IMG/VR virus record: IMGVR_UViG_3300047552_001166
Coordinates: 1 to 26,208 of that record
Direction: 5' to 3' (one strand)
Length of the DNA: 26,208 nt
Source: a virus
Positions 15,694-24,900 of this stretch are shown here, piece after piece. Under the pieces are notes generated by a model. That model was not told the origin of the DNA. It saw nothing but the letters and a program-made list of their open reading frames with translations, and made no database searches. Position 1 is the stretch's first letter. Each line of letters begins with the position of its first letter. The position numbers were made by a program, and so were the translations under genes.

Positions 15694-16292
15694 TGCGCAT
15701 AGGACACCTTGCCGATTTACATTTGCGTGGCCTCACACGTCACGACGAGATTCGAACAGTTGTAGAAGCCTTTTGCGAATCAGCACGTGTCAAAAAAGTT
15801 GATCATATTGTGATCGCTGGAGATTTGTTCCACACAAAAACTACTGGTATTTCACCTGAAGTCATAGAGTTGTTTGTGTGGATGTTTCGAACAATGATTG
15901 ATGTTGCACCAGTTCATGTTACACTTGGTAATCATGATGGCGCGCTTACAAATCTTACTCGTCAAGATGCGATCAGCCCGATTGTTGAAGCGATTAATAG
16001 TCCTCGTCTCAAGCTTTACAAACAGAGTGGTGTCTATTCTATCGAACCCGGAGTCAATTTATGCGTGTACAGCTTATTTGACAAAGAGGGATGGGAGCGC
16101 GTAAAACCAATTAAAGATGATTACAATATTGCCGTGTATCATGGTTCTGTTGGAGGCGCAGTGTCCGAAGATGGATGGGTGCTAAAGGCAGAGACAACAG
16201 TCCAGTTCTTTGAGAAACAAGGTTACGATATTGTACTTCTTGGTGACATTCACAAACAGCAGTACCTTGGGTACAGAGAGTTCGAGGAATGA
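15693..16292 (+). CDS. gp47: Mre11/SbcD-like recombination nuclease, N-terminal catalytic part
   Basis: 199 aa carrying all five metallophosphatase motifs of gp47/SbcD/Mre11: D8 and H10 (HLADLHL), GD43-44 (IAGDLFH), GNHD at 79-82, H150 (VYHGSVGG) and GDIHKQQ at 184-190. The protein stops after QYLGYREFEE, whereas family members run on for over 100 residues (T4 gp47 is about 339 aa). The missing part is found at the start of the 849-aa ORF at 16507. Start is ATG 15693, coupled to the upstream stop. It should work with the Rad50-like ATPase in DNA end processing and recombination-dependent replication. Whether the two pieces act in trans, or are joined by RNA splicing, is open. Confidence 0.85.
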   Translation: MRIGHLADLHLRGLTRHDEIRTVVEAFCESARVKKVDHIVIAGDLFHTKTTGISPEVIELFVWMFRTMIDVAPVHVTLGNHDGALTNLTRQDAISPIVEAINSPRLKLYKQSGVYSIEPGVNLCVYSLFDKEGWERVKPIKDDYNIAVYHGSVGGAVSEDGWVLKAETTVQFFEKQGYDIVLLGDIHKQQYLGYREFEE

Positions 16293-16510
16293 TGTGCGTA
16301 AGCAAGTATCGTGCGATTCCGTGCCGTCGGCGATTACTGGCATGGACACCCGGAGAAGTTTCCTGTGTTCGATAAGATCCAGAAGTGGAATCCCGGTTAC
16401 GACTCAAAGAAGAACAAACTAGTCAAATGATTGGGTCTTCGACTAGTCAACGGGAATCTGACGTGATAAACGAGGAATAATTGATGAAAGTAATCGAGGG
16501 CTTACGATGA
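16290..16510 (+). pseudogene. Decayed Vsr-like homing endonuclease at the gp47 break
   Basis: One frame reads FRAVGDYWHGHPEKFPVF then DKIQKWNPGYDSKKNKLVK, a stop (TGA 16428-16430), then LGLRLV. After a one-base shift near 16448 it continues RESDVINEE, a stop (TAA 16478-16480), then LMKVIEGLR and TGA 16508-16510. GDYWHGHP is the Trp-His-Gly-His signature of Vsr-like homing endonucleases; LG-x-RLV-x-x-ESDV is their usual C-terminal strand and helix. The N-terminal half of such a domain (about 80-100 residues) is gone. The remnant starts where the gp47 N-part ends and overlaps ATG 16507 of the downstream ORF as ATGA. It may be what is left of an intron-borne or inserted endonuclease gene. I could not identify a group I core with confidence. 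Confidence 0.65.
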
Positions 16511-19056
16511 AGAAGTTGATTCCTTGGATCGGATATAGCGGATCGACGTTACAAAACAGTTACAATGAAGATCTTGAACATGGCTATCTTGTGTGGGACA
16601 TCGACGTCAACACACGTAAGCACGATGTCGAGTTCGTAAAGCTCCCCAATCCACGTCCGTTCGTTACTATCGACTGGCAAGGTAGTGTCGACTTAACGTT
16701 CGACGCAGCAAAAGATTGGCCACAGCAGAGTCGCTTTCGGGTGCGCTCGCAGTATGCACTCCCCGCGAGTGACGCTGCCCTTCTTAGCTCGAAACTACGA
16801 AAAGATAAACAGGCGACAGAGATCATTTTCAAGTCCAATGACGATGAGTCAGCCAAGAAGTTTGCTTCGGCAAGTCTGGGCGTTGATGTTCGGTCTCTCG
16901 ATGCTGTCGAGAGCATGCTTCACGAGTACTACTCTAACGAAGAGTTCGACGATGCCACATACGACGAGATGCGAGAGGTATTATGCTCAGCTCACTCTCG
17001 TGTTATGCTTGAAGATGATACAGCTCGCAACACAGTGTGGACTATACGTCGACTTGATTTTGATAATCTCTACAGCTATGGGTCTGATAACAGCATCGAC
17101 TTTGAGAACAAGAGCGGCATCGTGGGCATCTTTGGTCCTAATGCGATCGGGAAGTCCTCGATTGTCGGGTCCATCATGTACACGCTTTTCAATACTTCGG
17201 ATCGCGATACCAACAAGAATGCACACATTGTTAATTCGCGAAAAAAGTCGGGCTGTGGTCGGGCCGTCATTGTCGCAGCTGGCTCTGAGTATGAGATCGA
17301 ACGCAAGTCAGAAAAGGTTGTCTCGCGTGGTCTACTTACCGCCAATACTTCGCTGACATTTAAGCAATTAGATGGTGAGTGTGAAGATTTGACTGGAGAT
17401 CTTCGCCCGGACACCGAAAAGAATATCCGTAAGCTTATCGGCAACTACGAAGACTTTGTGGTGACCTGTGGCTCTGTACAGGATGATGTTGCTCGCTTTT
17501 TAAAGGAAGGTCCAACACAGCGTAAAGCTATTCTGTCACGCTTTTTAGGGATTGATGTCTTCGAGAAGTTATATGTTGTGCTCAACAGCGAGTTGAGTGA
17601 GACAAAGAGTAAACTTAAGAATTTGCAAACACGGGATGTTCTGCTTGCTTCTGTGAAACAGATTGAGGAAAGTATTGCTGCAGCGCATCTTCGAGTTGAG
17701 ATACTTGAGAAACAGAAGATCACATGCGACGTCTCACGTTCTGATGCTTATGTCGTGATGCAGAATCTTGCGAAGGAAGTAGAGATTCGGAAAAAGGTGG
17801 TCGAGAAGAACCACTTTATTGAGGCTTCTCTCAAAAAAGTACAGAGTTGTGAGGAAATGATTGCAAAGACAAAAGAGCGTATTGCCCAATGCTCTGAGCA
17901 TGTCGCCAGAGTCGAAGCGAAACTCACAACGCTGCTTACTTGGGACGAGATGGATGTTCAGAGAACACGTATCAATGAAGCAAAGCTTGGAGTTCAAGCT
18001 TTGAAAACAGAAGCTGATAAGTGTGGTAGCGCCGTGACGACAGCAAAACGTGTGTCACTGAAACTGATAGATGTTCCATGTGGAGACCAATACCCAATGT
18101 GCGTGTATATCAAAGACGCTCATGAGATGAAGCGACAACTTGTCTCGCTTGAAGCACATCATATTGAGGCGTTGACGAAGTATACAGAATCAGTTGAGAA
18201 ACTCGCTATATTTGATGAGTACAAACTTAACGCTGCACGTGATTTACGGAAAGAACAAGAAGCGGAGTTAGCTCGAGTCAATAAGAGCTTAAATGAAGCA
18301 AAAACAACATTGACTAAGCTTTACTTAGAACAAGAACAAGCACGCGTCGATGCTGCCAAGTATACATCAATAAATCTTGATAATAGTGATATTGAGTCTC
18401 ACTATTTTGAGGCAAATACACTCTACCGTACTCTCAGTCACGAGCTAGCAAGCTATGAAGCTGATCTGAAAGCAGTTTCTAACTCAATTGGTAAACTTGA
18501 GGCAAATCTAACAAAGACACAAGAAGATCTTGTGCAGCGTGTTACTCTTGAACGACAGATGCGTATTCGCGAACTATTGGTTAATGCCTTTTCGCGTCGT
18601 GGTATTCCAAACGTAGTGCTAAGTCGTTTGCTACCTGTTGTCAATAATGAAATGTCGAAGATTCTTGACGGAGTCACGAATTTCAACGTCAACCTAGTTG
18701 CTGAAGACGCGACCAATGCACTTGAGATTTATATCGACGATGAAGGCATAACGAAAAAGAGTTTGCGACCGCTCGAGCTTGGCTCAGGTATGGAGCGTAT
18801 GATGGCATCCTTAGCTTTACGTGTTGCTTTAAGCAATCTTACCACCCTTCCAAAGACAGATTTCATGATCATCGACGAAGGATTTGGTTCACTTGACCCA
18901 ACGAACGCAGTGGCTTGTGTATCGCTTCTTCGCAAGCTAAAGCAATATTTTCGTTTTATATTAGTAATTAGTCACATTGATATCATCAAAGATGCTGTTG
19001 ATTACGCAATTGAAATTACAAATGTAAATGGCGATGCATGTGTAACATCGTCATAA
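16507..19056 (+). CDS. gp46: gp47 C-terminal domain fused to gp46/Rad50-like ATPase
   Basis: 849 aa from ATG 16507 with GAGGG as Shine-Dalgarno. Residues 1 to about 165 are not Rad50: IPWIGYSGSTLQNSYNEDLE, HGYLVWDI and LPNPRPFVTIDW are the capping region that follows GDIHKQQ in gp47/SbcD proteins. From about 175 the Rad50-like part begins: Walker A GPNAIGKSS (210-218), long coiled coil with a CGDQYPMC zinc-hook-like turn (C525, C532), signature LGSGMERM (758-765), Walker B FMIIDE (786-791), D-loop SLDP and H-loop SH (822-823). It should bind and process DNA ends together with the metallophosphatase part encoded just upstream. In T4 the two proteins are separate genes, so this join is unusual. 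Confidence 0.85.
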   Translation: MKKLIPWIGYSGSTLQNSYNEDLEHGYLVWDIDVNTRKHDVEFVKLPNPRPFVTIDWQGSVDLTFDAAKDWPQQSRFRVRSQYALPASDAALLSSKLRKDKQATEIIFKSNDDESAKKFASASLGVDVRSLDAVESMLHEYYSNEEFDDATYDEMREVLCSAHSRVMLEDDTARNTVWTIRRLDFDNLYSYGSDNSIDFENKSGIVGIFGPNAIGKSSIVGSIMYTLFNTSDRDTNKNAHIVNSRKKSGCGRAVIVAAGSEYEIERKSEKVVSRGLLTANTSLTFKQLDGECEDLTGDLRPDTEKNIRKLIGNYEDFVVTCGSVQDDVARFLKEGPTQRKAILSRFLGIDVFEKLYVVLNSELSETKSKLKNLQTRDVLLASVKQIEESIAAAHLRVEILEKQKITCDVSRSDAYVVMQNLAKEVEIRKKVVEKNHFIEASLKKVQSCEEMIAKTKERIAQCSEHVARVEAKLTTLLTWDEMDVQRTRINEAKLGVQALKTEADKCGSAVTTAKRVSLKLIDVPCGDQYPMCVYIKDAHEMKRQLVSLEAHHIEALTKYTESVEKLAIFDEYKLNAARDLRKEQEAELARVNKSLNEAKTTLTKLYLEQEQARVDAAKYTSINLDNSDIESHYFEANTLYRTLSHELASYEADLKAVSNSIGKLEANLTKTQEDLVQRVTLERQMRIRELLVNAFSRRGIPNVVLSRLLPVVNNEMSKILDGVTNFNVNLVAEDATNALEIYIDDEGITKKSLRPLELGSGMERMMASLALRVALSNLTTLPKTDFMIIDEGFGSLDPTNAVACVSLLRKLKQYFRFILVISHIDIIKDAVDYAIEITNVNGDACVTSS

Positions 19057-19060
19057 ATAA

Positions 19061-19273
19061 ATGATTGGTGATTGTATGATACGCTCATGGAAACGCAAAG
19101 GTGACCCATCTGGTCGTCCTGATCTCTTTTGCAAAAAGTGTGGTCGTTGCATGTACACCAAAGACGATGTTCGTTCTCGAGCTGATCGTGGAATATGTTC
19201 ACGATGTTCTGAAAATTCGGCTGTTTTCGAGCAATCTGATGTGATTACGATTGTTATTGGCGCGGGAGTCTAA
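19061..19273 (+). CDS. Small zinc-ribbon protein
   Basis: 70 aa from ATG 19061, or 65 aa from the in-frame ATG at 19076. Two Cys pairs, CKKC (after PDLF) and CSRC (after DRGI), separated by about 20 residues including CMYTKDD, form a typical zinc ribbon. Both ends are hydrophobic or basic, with no other domain. Such proteins in phages may bind nucleic acid or modify transcription; no specific role can be read. It lies 4 bp after the gp46-like gene and 15 bp before the next gene, so it belongs to the same transcript. Confidence 0.55.
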   Translation: MIGDCMIRSWKRKGDPSGRPDLFCKKCGRCMYTKDDVRSRADRGICSRCSENSAVFEQSDVITIVIGAGV

Positions 19274-19288
19274 TTACTTGTTAGGAAC

Positions 19289-19702
19289 ATGACCGAAAAG
19301 ATCGACCTGAATGCTTTAGGCCAAGCAATGGACACGACGTTCACACGTTCGAGCGCGTCACATGGCCCTGTCATCAACACACACTCTGTCAAGGCCGTTT
19401 TTGTCGGTCACGACGAGACACCTAAAATTAAAGTGACTTACACTGTTGTCGTGAATATGGTTCGTGACCGTGAGCTTGTTGAGTCAAAGGCTCGTTACGA
19501 GAAGGAAGGCGACTCTTACATTGATGCTGCGATTAAGCAGATTTCAAAAGACTACAAGGAATGGGTAGCCGAAAACTCGAAGCAAAACGTCAAGTTTGAT
19601 CGTGTTGACGTTGGAACCTCCATTGAGATTGTTGATCTCAACGTCCATAACCAAAAGCGTACCGCGTTGTTCCGCCGGACCGCTACTTTTAATGTAAAGT
19701 GA
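19289..19702 (+). CDS. Conserved phage protein upstream of terminase
   Basis: 137 aa from ATG 19289 behind a clear TTAGGAAC Shine-Dalgarno. The middle alternates hydrophobic and polar residues (VKAVFVGHDETPKIKVTYTV, VVNMVRDRELVESKARYEKE), followed by a helix (IDAAIKQISKDYKEWVAE) and a final strand segment (EIVDLNVHNQKRTALFRRTA). I recall similar small proteins beside terL in other large phages, without an assigned function. No catalytic motif. Head or neck assembly, or a packaging accessory role, is suggested only by position. Confidence 0.5.
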   Translation: MTEKIDLNALGQAMDTTFTRSSASHGPVINTHSVKAVFVGHDETPKIKVTYTVVVNMVRDRELVESKARYEKEGDSYIDAAIKQISKDYKEWVAENSKQNVKFDRVDVGTSIEIVDLNVHNQKRTALFRRTATFNVK

Positions 19703-19709
19703 GGCAACA

Positions 19710-21395
19710 TTGCCCGCTTTTGGTAATGGGCGCAGGCAGCCCGTAGAGAAATTTGCACCAACTTCGGCTCAAGTTGAAGAGCTTAAGCAGTGTGCTCGCG
19801 ACCCGATTTATTTCGCGAACAAATATTGCAAGATTAAGCATCCCCATAGGGGAACACTCCCTTTAAAAACCTACCCATTTCAGGATAGATGTCTTAGAGC
19901 GTTTCAGAAGCATCGTTTCAATATTGTTCTCAAGTCACGTCAGCTCGGCTTGTCAACTATCAGTGCCGCGTACTCTGTATGGATGGCACTTTTCAAACGT
20001 GATAAGAACATCCTGATTATCGCAACTAAACTTTCTACGGCGAAAAACTTCATCATCAAGGTAGTAAAGATTCTCGACAGTCTGCCTCCATGGATGCGTA
20101 TATGTGACTACGACAAGAATCAGCAGGAGATCAGGTTTGAGAACGGTTCACAAATCAAGGCTGTTCCAACTACTGAAGATGCTGGTCGTTCTGAGGCACT
20201 TTCACTTCTTATTATTGACGAAGCAGCATTCGTTCGCAATTTTGAGGAGATTTGGGCCGCCTTGTTCCCAACTTTATCAGAGGGTGGAGGAGCTATCGTC
20301 CTTTCAACTCCTAATGGAGTTGGTGGGCAATACTATGATTTGTGGGTTGGGGCTGAAACAAATGGGTTTGACGTCGATGCGGTCGGCGAAAATGGCTTTC
20401 ACCCAATCAAACTCCCGTGGAACGTTCATCCAGAACATGATGAGGAGTACTTCGAGGCGACATCCAAGAAGCTTGGTCCTCGCAAGACCGCGCAAGAATT
20501 ATTGTGTGACTTCCTCTCGTCTGGCGAGACCTTTCTTAAGGCAGCCACAATGAGCTGGATCAGTAAGGAGCAGCGTGCACCTATTCGACGTGAAGGTCCC
20601 GAGGACGCGGTTTGGGTGTGGCGTGATGCAGACCGAAGTCACAAATATCTGATTGGTGCTGATGTAGCGCGTGGCGATGCGAGTGACAATTCAACATTTG
20701 TCGTTATTGATATGACGATTGGAGAGATTGTTGCTGAGTATCAAGGAAAAATCTACCCCGATGGTATGGCTGAAATCTTAGACCAATACGGACGTTTATA
20801 TAACAATGCTCTTGTTGTCGTTGAGGCGAACACGTATGGTGCTCACACACTTATCGATTTAAAAAAGCTTGGTTATCCAAATATTTTCTATCGAACAGCT
20901 CCGGCACATTCAATTGAAAAATATTATGCTACCCCTAAAGATAAAGCCGGGTTTGATACCCAGACAGCTTCCCGTATGGAGGCATTAATCCGATTTGAGG
21001 ACAGTATGCGATGTCACGTTGTCACCCCACGTTCAAGTCGTTACTATGAAGAGGCTCAATCTTTTGTCTGGTTAGACGAGAAACCGCAAGCAAAAAAGAA
21101 TAAACGAGATGATCTTATCATGGCAACTGCCATTGCATGTTGGGTATATCGCACATATTTTGAGAACTATCGTTTATCCTGTAAATCAGGAAGCACCACA
21201 AGTGAAAAGCCACTTTTTGTGCATATGTCAAGATCATCCTCAACTTTTAGTGGGTTTCGTACTTCGCTTCCACCAACTGTGATGTCATCTGATTACAAAC
21301 GAAATTCACAAAAGACCATTTCGATTGAAGAAAAATCAAAGCAAATTCAAGATGCGACAAAAACTGATGATGAGTTGAAATGGCTGCTTAGTTGA
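19710..21395 (+). CDS. terL: Terminase large subunit (gp17-like packaging ATPase/nuclease)
   Basis: 561 aa from TTG 19710, chosen because GAGG lies five bases upstream. ATPase: a deviant Walker A VLKSRQLGLST (73-83) with Lys at the beginning rather than before Ser/Thr, comparable to KSARVGYSK of lambda gpA; Walker B LLIIDE (166-171); coupling motif STPNG (199-203). Nuclease: D318 in LIGADVARGD, E372 in VVVEAN and D467/D468 in RDDLIMA, an RNase H-like metal site that cuts concatemeric DNA. Length is near that of T4 gp17 (610 aa). The last 75 residues are Ser/Thr-rich and probably flexible. It works with the portal encoded downstream. No small terminase subunit is recognisable in the window. 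Confidence 0.93.
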   Translation: MPAFGNGRRQPVEKFAPTSAQVEELKQCARDPIYFANKYCKIKHPHRGTLPLKTYPFQDRCLRAFQKHRFNIVLKSRQLGLSTISAAYSVWMALFKRDKNILIIATKLSTAKNFIIKVVKILDSLPPWMRICDYDKNQQEIRFENGSQIKAVPTTEDAGRSEALSLLIIDEAAFVRNFEEIWAALFPTLSEGGGAIVLSTPNGVGGQYYDLWVGAETNGFDVDAVGENGFHPIKLPWNVHPEHDEEYFEATSKKLGPRKTAQELLCDFLSSGETFLKAATMSWISKEQRAPIRREGPEDAVWVWRDADRSHKYLIGADVARGDASDNSTFVVIDMTIGEIVAEYQGKIYPDGMAEILDQYGRLYNNALVVVEANTYGAHTLIDLKKLGYPNIFYRTAPAHSIEKYYATPKDKAGFDTQTASRMEALIRFEDSMRCHVVTPRSSRYYEEAQSFVWLDEKPQAKKNKRDDLIMATAIACWVYRTYFENYRLSCKSGSTTSEKPLFVHMSRSSSTFSGFRTSLPPTVMSSDYKRNSQKTISIEEKSKQIQDATKTDDELKWLLS

Positions 21396-21417
21396 ATCTG
21401 TATAGTTACCCGTTGCT

Positions 21418-21906
21418 ATGGCCAAAGACACCCTTACTTCTAATGAATTGAATGAGATCCGGCGTCAGGTGCGCGCGTGCCTCCAGGAGTATACGGATGG
21501 CGCTGTCCCTCCGCTCCCTAAGGTCACCGTAGGCGATCCACGTGCAGCTGATGTTATGCCAAATGCTTCTCCTCATGAGTCAACGCTAAAAGTGTCGATT
21601 AAGCCAGACGCGACAATTCAGTCTACTGTTGTTGACGTTACAAAGGCGGCCGCATACGGACTCGAGCGTCTTGAATTGCTTAAGAAGCGCGACTTTCCGA
21701 CACATAAATCGGCGAATGCGGTTAGCACTGCTTTAGACGCACTGGAAATGATCTTTCAGGATATGCTCAAGAATCCGATGGGTTATCTTGATGAGGACCC
21801 TGCTGAGAAAGTTGCTGAGTACGAAAAGTCCCTTGACTCTGAAGAGGCCTTGCTTAATAAGGCTACGTCGCCGGCTGTCGCTTCGAAATCTACGCAGTCT
21901 CTCTGA
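21418..21906 (+). CDS. Small protein between terminase and portal, unknown
   Basis: 162 aa from ATG 21418. N-terminal helix (NELNEIRRQVRACLQEY), a Pro-rich linker, a central helical region (AAAYGLERLELLKKRDFPTH; AVSTALDALEMIFQDMLKNP) and an acidic, Ala/Ser-rich C-terminal tail. The helical, acidic composition and position between terL and portal resemble small head-assembly proteins in other phages, but I do not recognise the family. It has no Cys cluster or enzyme motif. Confidence 0.5.
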   Translation: MAKDTLTSNELNEIRRQVRACLQEYTDGAVPPLPKVTVGDPRAADVMPNASPHESTLKVSIKPDATIQSTVVDVTKAAAYGLERLELLKKRDFPTHKSANAVSTALDALEMIFQDMLKNPMGYLDEDPAEKVAEYEKSLDSEEALLNKATSPAVASKSTQSL

Positions 21907-21934
21907 GCCGCATATCTTCTGGAACTAGAGGAAC

Positions 21935-24900
21935 ATGGCCGGACGTCAGAGCACACTTTTTCAACAACTTACTCGTTTGTTCAAGGGCAGTGGTCCATTA
22001 GTCAAACGTAAGATTAAACAAGCTGATACGCGTATAGCTCGCGGTGACCCAACCGGGATAAGCAGCGCTCTTTTGCTTTCTCGTACCGCAGCGGGCTTTA
22101 ATGCTGCGATTGCGGGTGCTGGTGCTTATAACCATCAAGAACGTTCTGCTCGTCTCAATGATTACAACGAGATGGATCAATATGCGCTTGTCAATGCGGC
22201 GCTAGACATCTATGCCGATGAGGCCGTTGCACAGGATGCCAATGGTCGCACACTCCACGTTCACTCTGATAAACCGGCAATCAAAGAGAGTCTCGAGGAG
22301 CTGTTTTATAACACGCTCAATGCTGAGTTTAACATCCGACCTTGGACACGAAATCTTCCTGTGCGGAGAGACACAGTGATCCCACTGTTGGATGGCAGGA
22401 ACATAACAATCGAGCAACTAGCGAAGGAGCACAAGGAAGGCAAGGAGAACTGGGTTTACAGCGTTCAAGATGAGACGCATCGCTCGGTACCTGGAAGGGT
22501 CAATTGGTGCGGGCTTACACGCTCGAATAGCAATCTTGTCCGTGTTCACCTTGATGATGGTACACATGTGGACTGCACACCGGATCATGATTGGGTGATG
22601 CGTGACGGCAGCAAGAAGGCGGCGAATGATCTACGGCCTGGCGATAGCTTGATGCCGTTTTATAGGAAGGTTAGCGATCGAAGCAAAGGAGCTCGTGCTG
22701 ATGGGTACGAGCAAGTGTACGATCCGGGTTCGAACCGATACGTCTACACCCACTGTCGCGTCGCTGAAATTTTGCCTGAGGTTCCACTCAAATCAGGCAG
22801 GCATCGAGTCACCCACCACAAGGACTTCGTCAAGCTCAATAACTCTCCATCAAACCTCGTGAGGATGGATGAAGCGGAACACATGGAGCTTCATCGTCAG
22901 TTTGCCATCGAGAAGCTACACACACCTGAGGTTACGGCGAAGCGCATGGCAGGTATCGACCGTTGGCTACGTTCCGACGAGCACCGTGAAGCCGCGCGTA
23001 CACAGACAAAGAAGCGTCTCGCCGACGGTACACTCCCCACGTGGTCTGCTTACAACGCCTCCGAGCTTCACAAGGAGCACAACGTTGTTCGTTCCGCGGG
23101 AATGAAGGCGATGTGGTCCGATCCTAGGGTCGCCTCGGATAAACGCTTCCAGAAGGCCTTGAAGATCAGCGAGTCGAAGAGAAAGGTCAAGAACCACAAG
23201 GTTGACCGTGTCGAAAAACTGATTGAGACCGATGATGTGTATTGTATGGAGGTGCTTGGGCCGAACGGCGAGCATGACAGACATAATTTCGCAGTACTGA
23301 GTCGAAAGTCGAATGGTGATCTAAATTCATCTGGGGTAGTACTCGGGAACTGTAAATACGGCGACTTCTACCTGTATATTGACGTTTCGCCCGAATATGG
23401 CGTCATCAATGTTATGCCAATTGCGGTCAATGAGCTAGTACGAGAGGAAGGATACGATCCAAATGATCCGCTTGCCTTCCGTTTCAGGTGGACAAATATC
23501 GGAAATCGTACACTCGAGAATTGGGAGGTTGCACACTTTCGATTACTTGGCAATGATATGTTTCTCCCATATGGATCTTCGATGATCGATGGTGCTCGTC
23601 GTACATGGCGTCAGCTTGTCATGATTGAGGATGCAATGCTTGTATATCGCGTCACTCGTGCAGTCGATCGTCGTGTGTTCTACATTGATGTCGCGGGTCA
23701 AGCTCCGGATGAGATTCCGAACTATATGGAACAGGCGAAGGTCGCGCTTCGTAGTCAGGGCGTCATTGATCGCAACACAGGTAAGATGGATATGCGATAC
23801 GCACCGGTCTCCATCGAAGATGATTTCTGGGTTCCAACACGCGGTGGCGAAACAAGCACCAAGATTGACACGTTACCGGCTGGTAACAATGCCGCACACG
23901 TTGAGGATGTCGAGTATATCAAGAAACAACTCATCGCTGCTCTTAAGGTTCCGGCTGCCTATCTTGGATACAATGATGCTATACCAGGAAGTAGCGGTCT
24001 CGCCCAGGTGGATATAAGATTTTCCCGTACTGTCAACATGATTCAGCGAACATTGGTCAGCGAACTTAACAAGATTGCGATGATTCATTTGTATGCTGCC
24101 GGCTTCCGTGGTGACGATCTTACTAATTTTGAAATCCGTTTGAGCAATCCATCTACTATTGCTCAACAACAGAAGCTTGATTTGTTGAGGCTACGTTTTG
24201 AGATTGCTGGTACCGCACCTATCATTGGTGAGACATCGCTTATGAGCGAACGTTGGATGTTTAAAAACGTGATTGGGCTTAACGATCAGGAGATCTTGCA
24301 GATTCGTAGAGAGCGACTTGATGATGCTCGTGCTAAAGGAGCTTTGGAAGCTGCTAGCGCTCTTGCTGATTCAGGGAATGAAAGCGGCGGTGGCGGTGCT
24401 GAGGAAACTCCTACACCTGATGCTGGTGGTGAGCCTGAGCTTGAGACTGCTGCAGATGACAATCGTGGGCAAGGTGATGTCATTTCTGGTCTCAAGGAAG
24501 ATGAAAGCCCCGTCAAAATTGCCCCAGCTCTCAGGACAACATTGGTTAATCGACGTCGCAATCAACGTCGAAAGACTCGTTTCCCAACCATTAATGATCG
24601 TGCAGTCTCTGGTGCGACCGCCGTACCTACTATCCCTGAACAAAATCTACGTGAGGCCTTTGAGGATCTCTATAAAGAGACTGTTGAGGATATGCATGCA
24701 CAAAATGCTGACACAGATCCTGAAAAGACTCACATCACAGTCAAACCTATCTTTGGTTTGGCAGAACTTCGCATGCTCAACAAGTTTGCGGAAATGAAGA
24801 ATACGTCTGTACCAAACTCAACTGACTGGGACAGTCAAAATGCTGCTAAGGTTCTGACCGAACGATACGTTACTACCCCACGTATCGAGGAAAAAGAAGA

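Noticed and set aside
16262-16274. GTACC-TTG-GGTAC hairpin as a group I intron P1 helix
   Set aside because: The loop would be one to three bases, too short for a normal P1, and I could not find convincing P7/J8-7 core elements downstream; kept only as a side remark.
19053-19063. ATAAATAAATG as a T4-type late promoter
   Set aside because: It only partly matches TATAAATA and overlaps the start codon of the next gene, leaving no room for a transcript leader.
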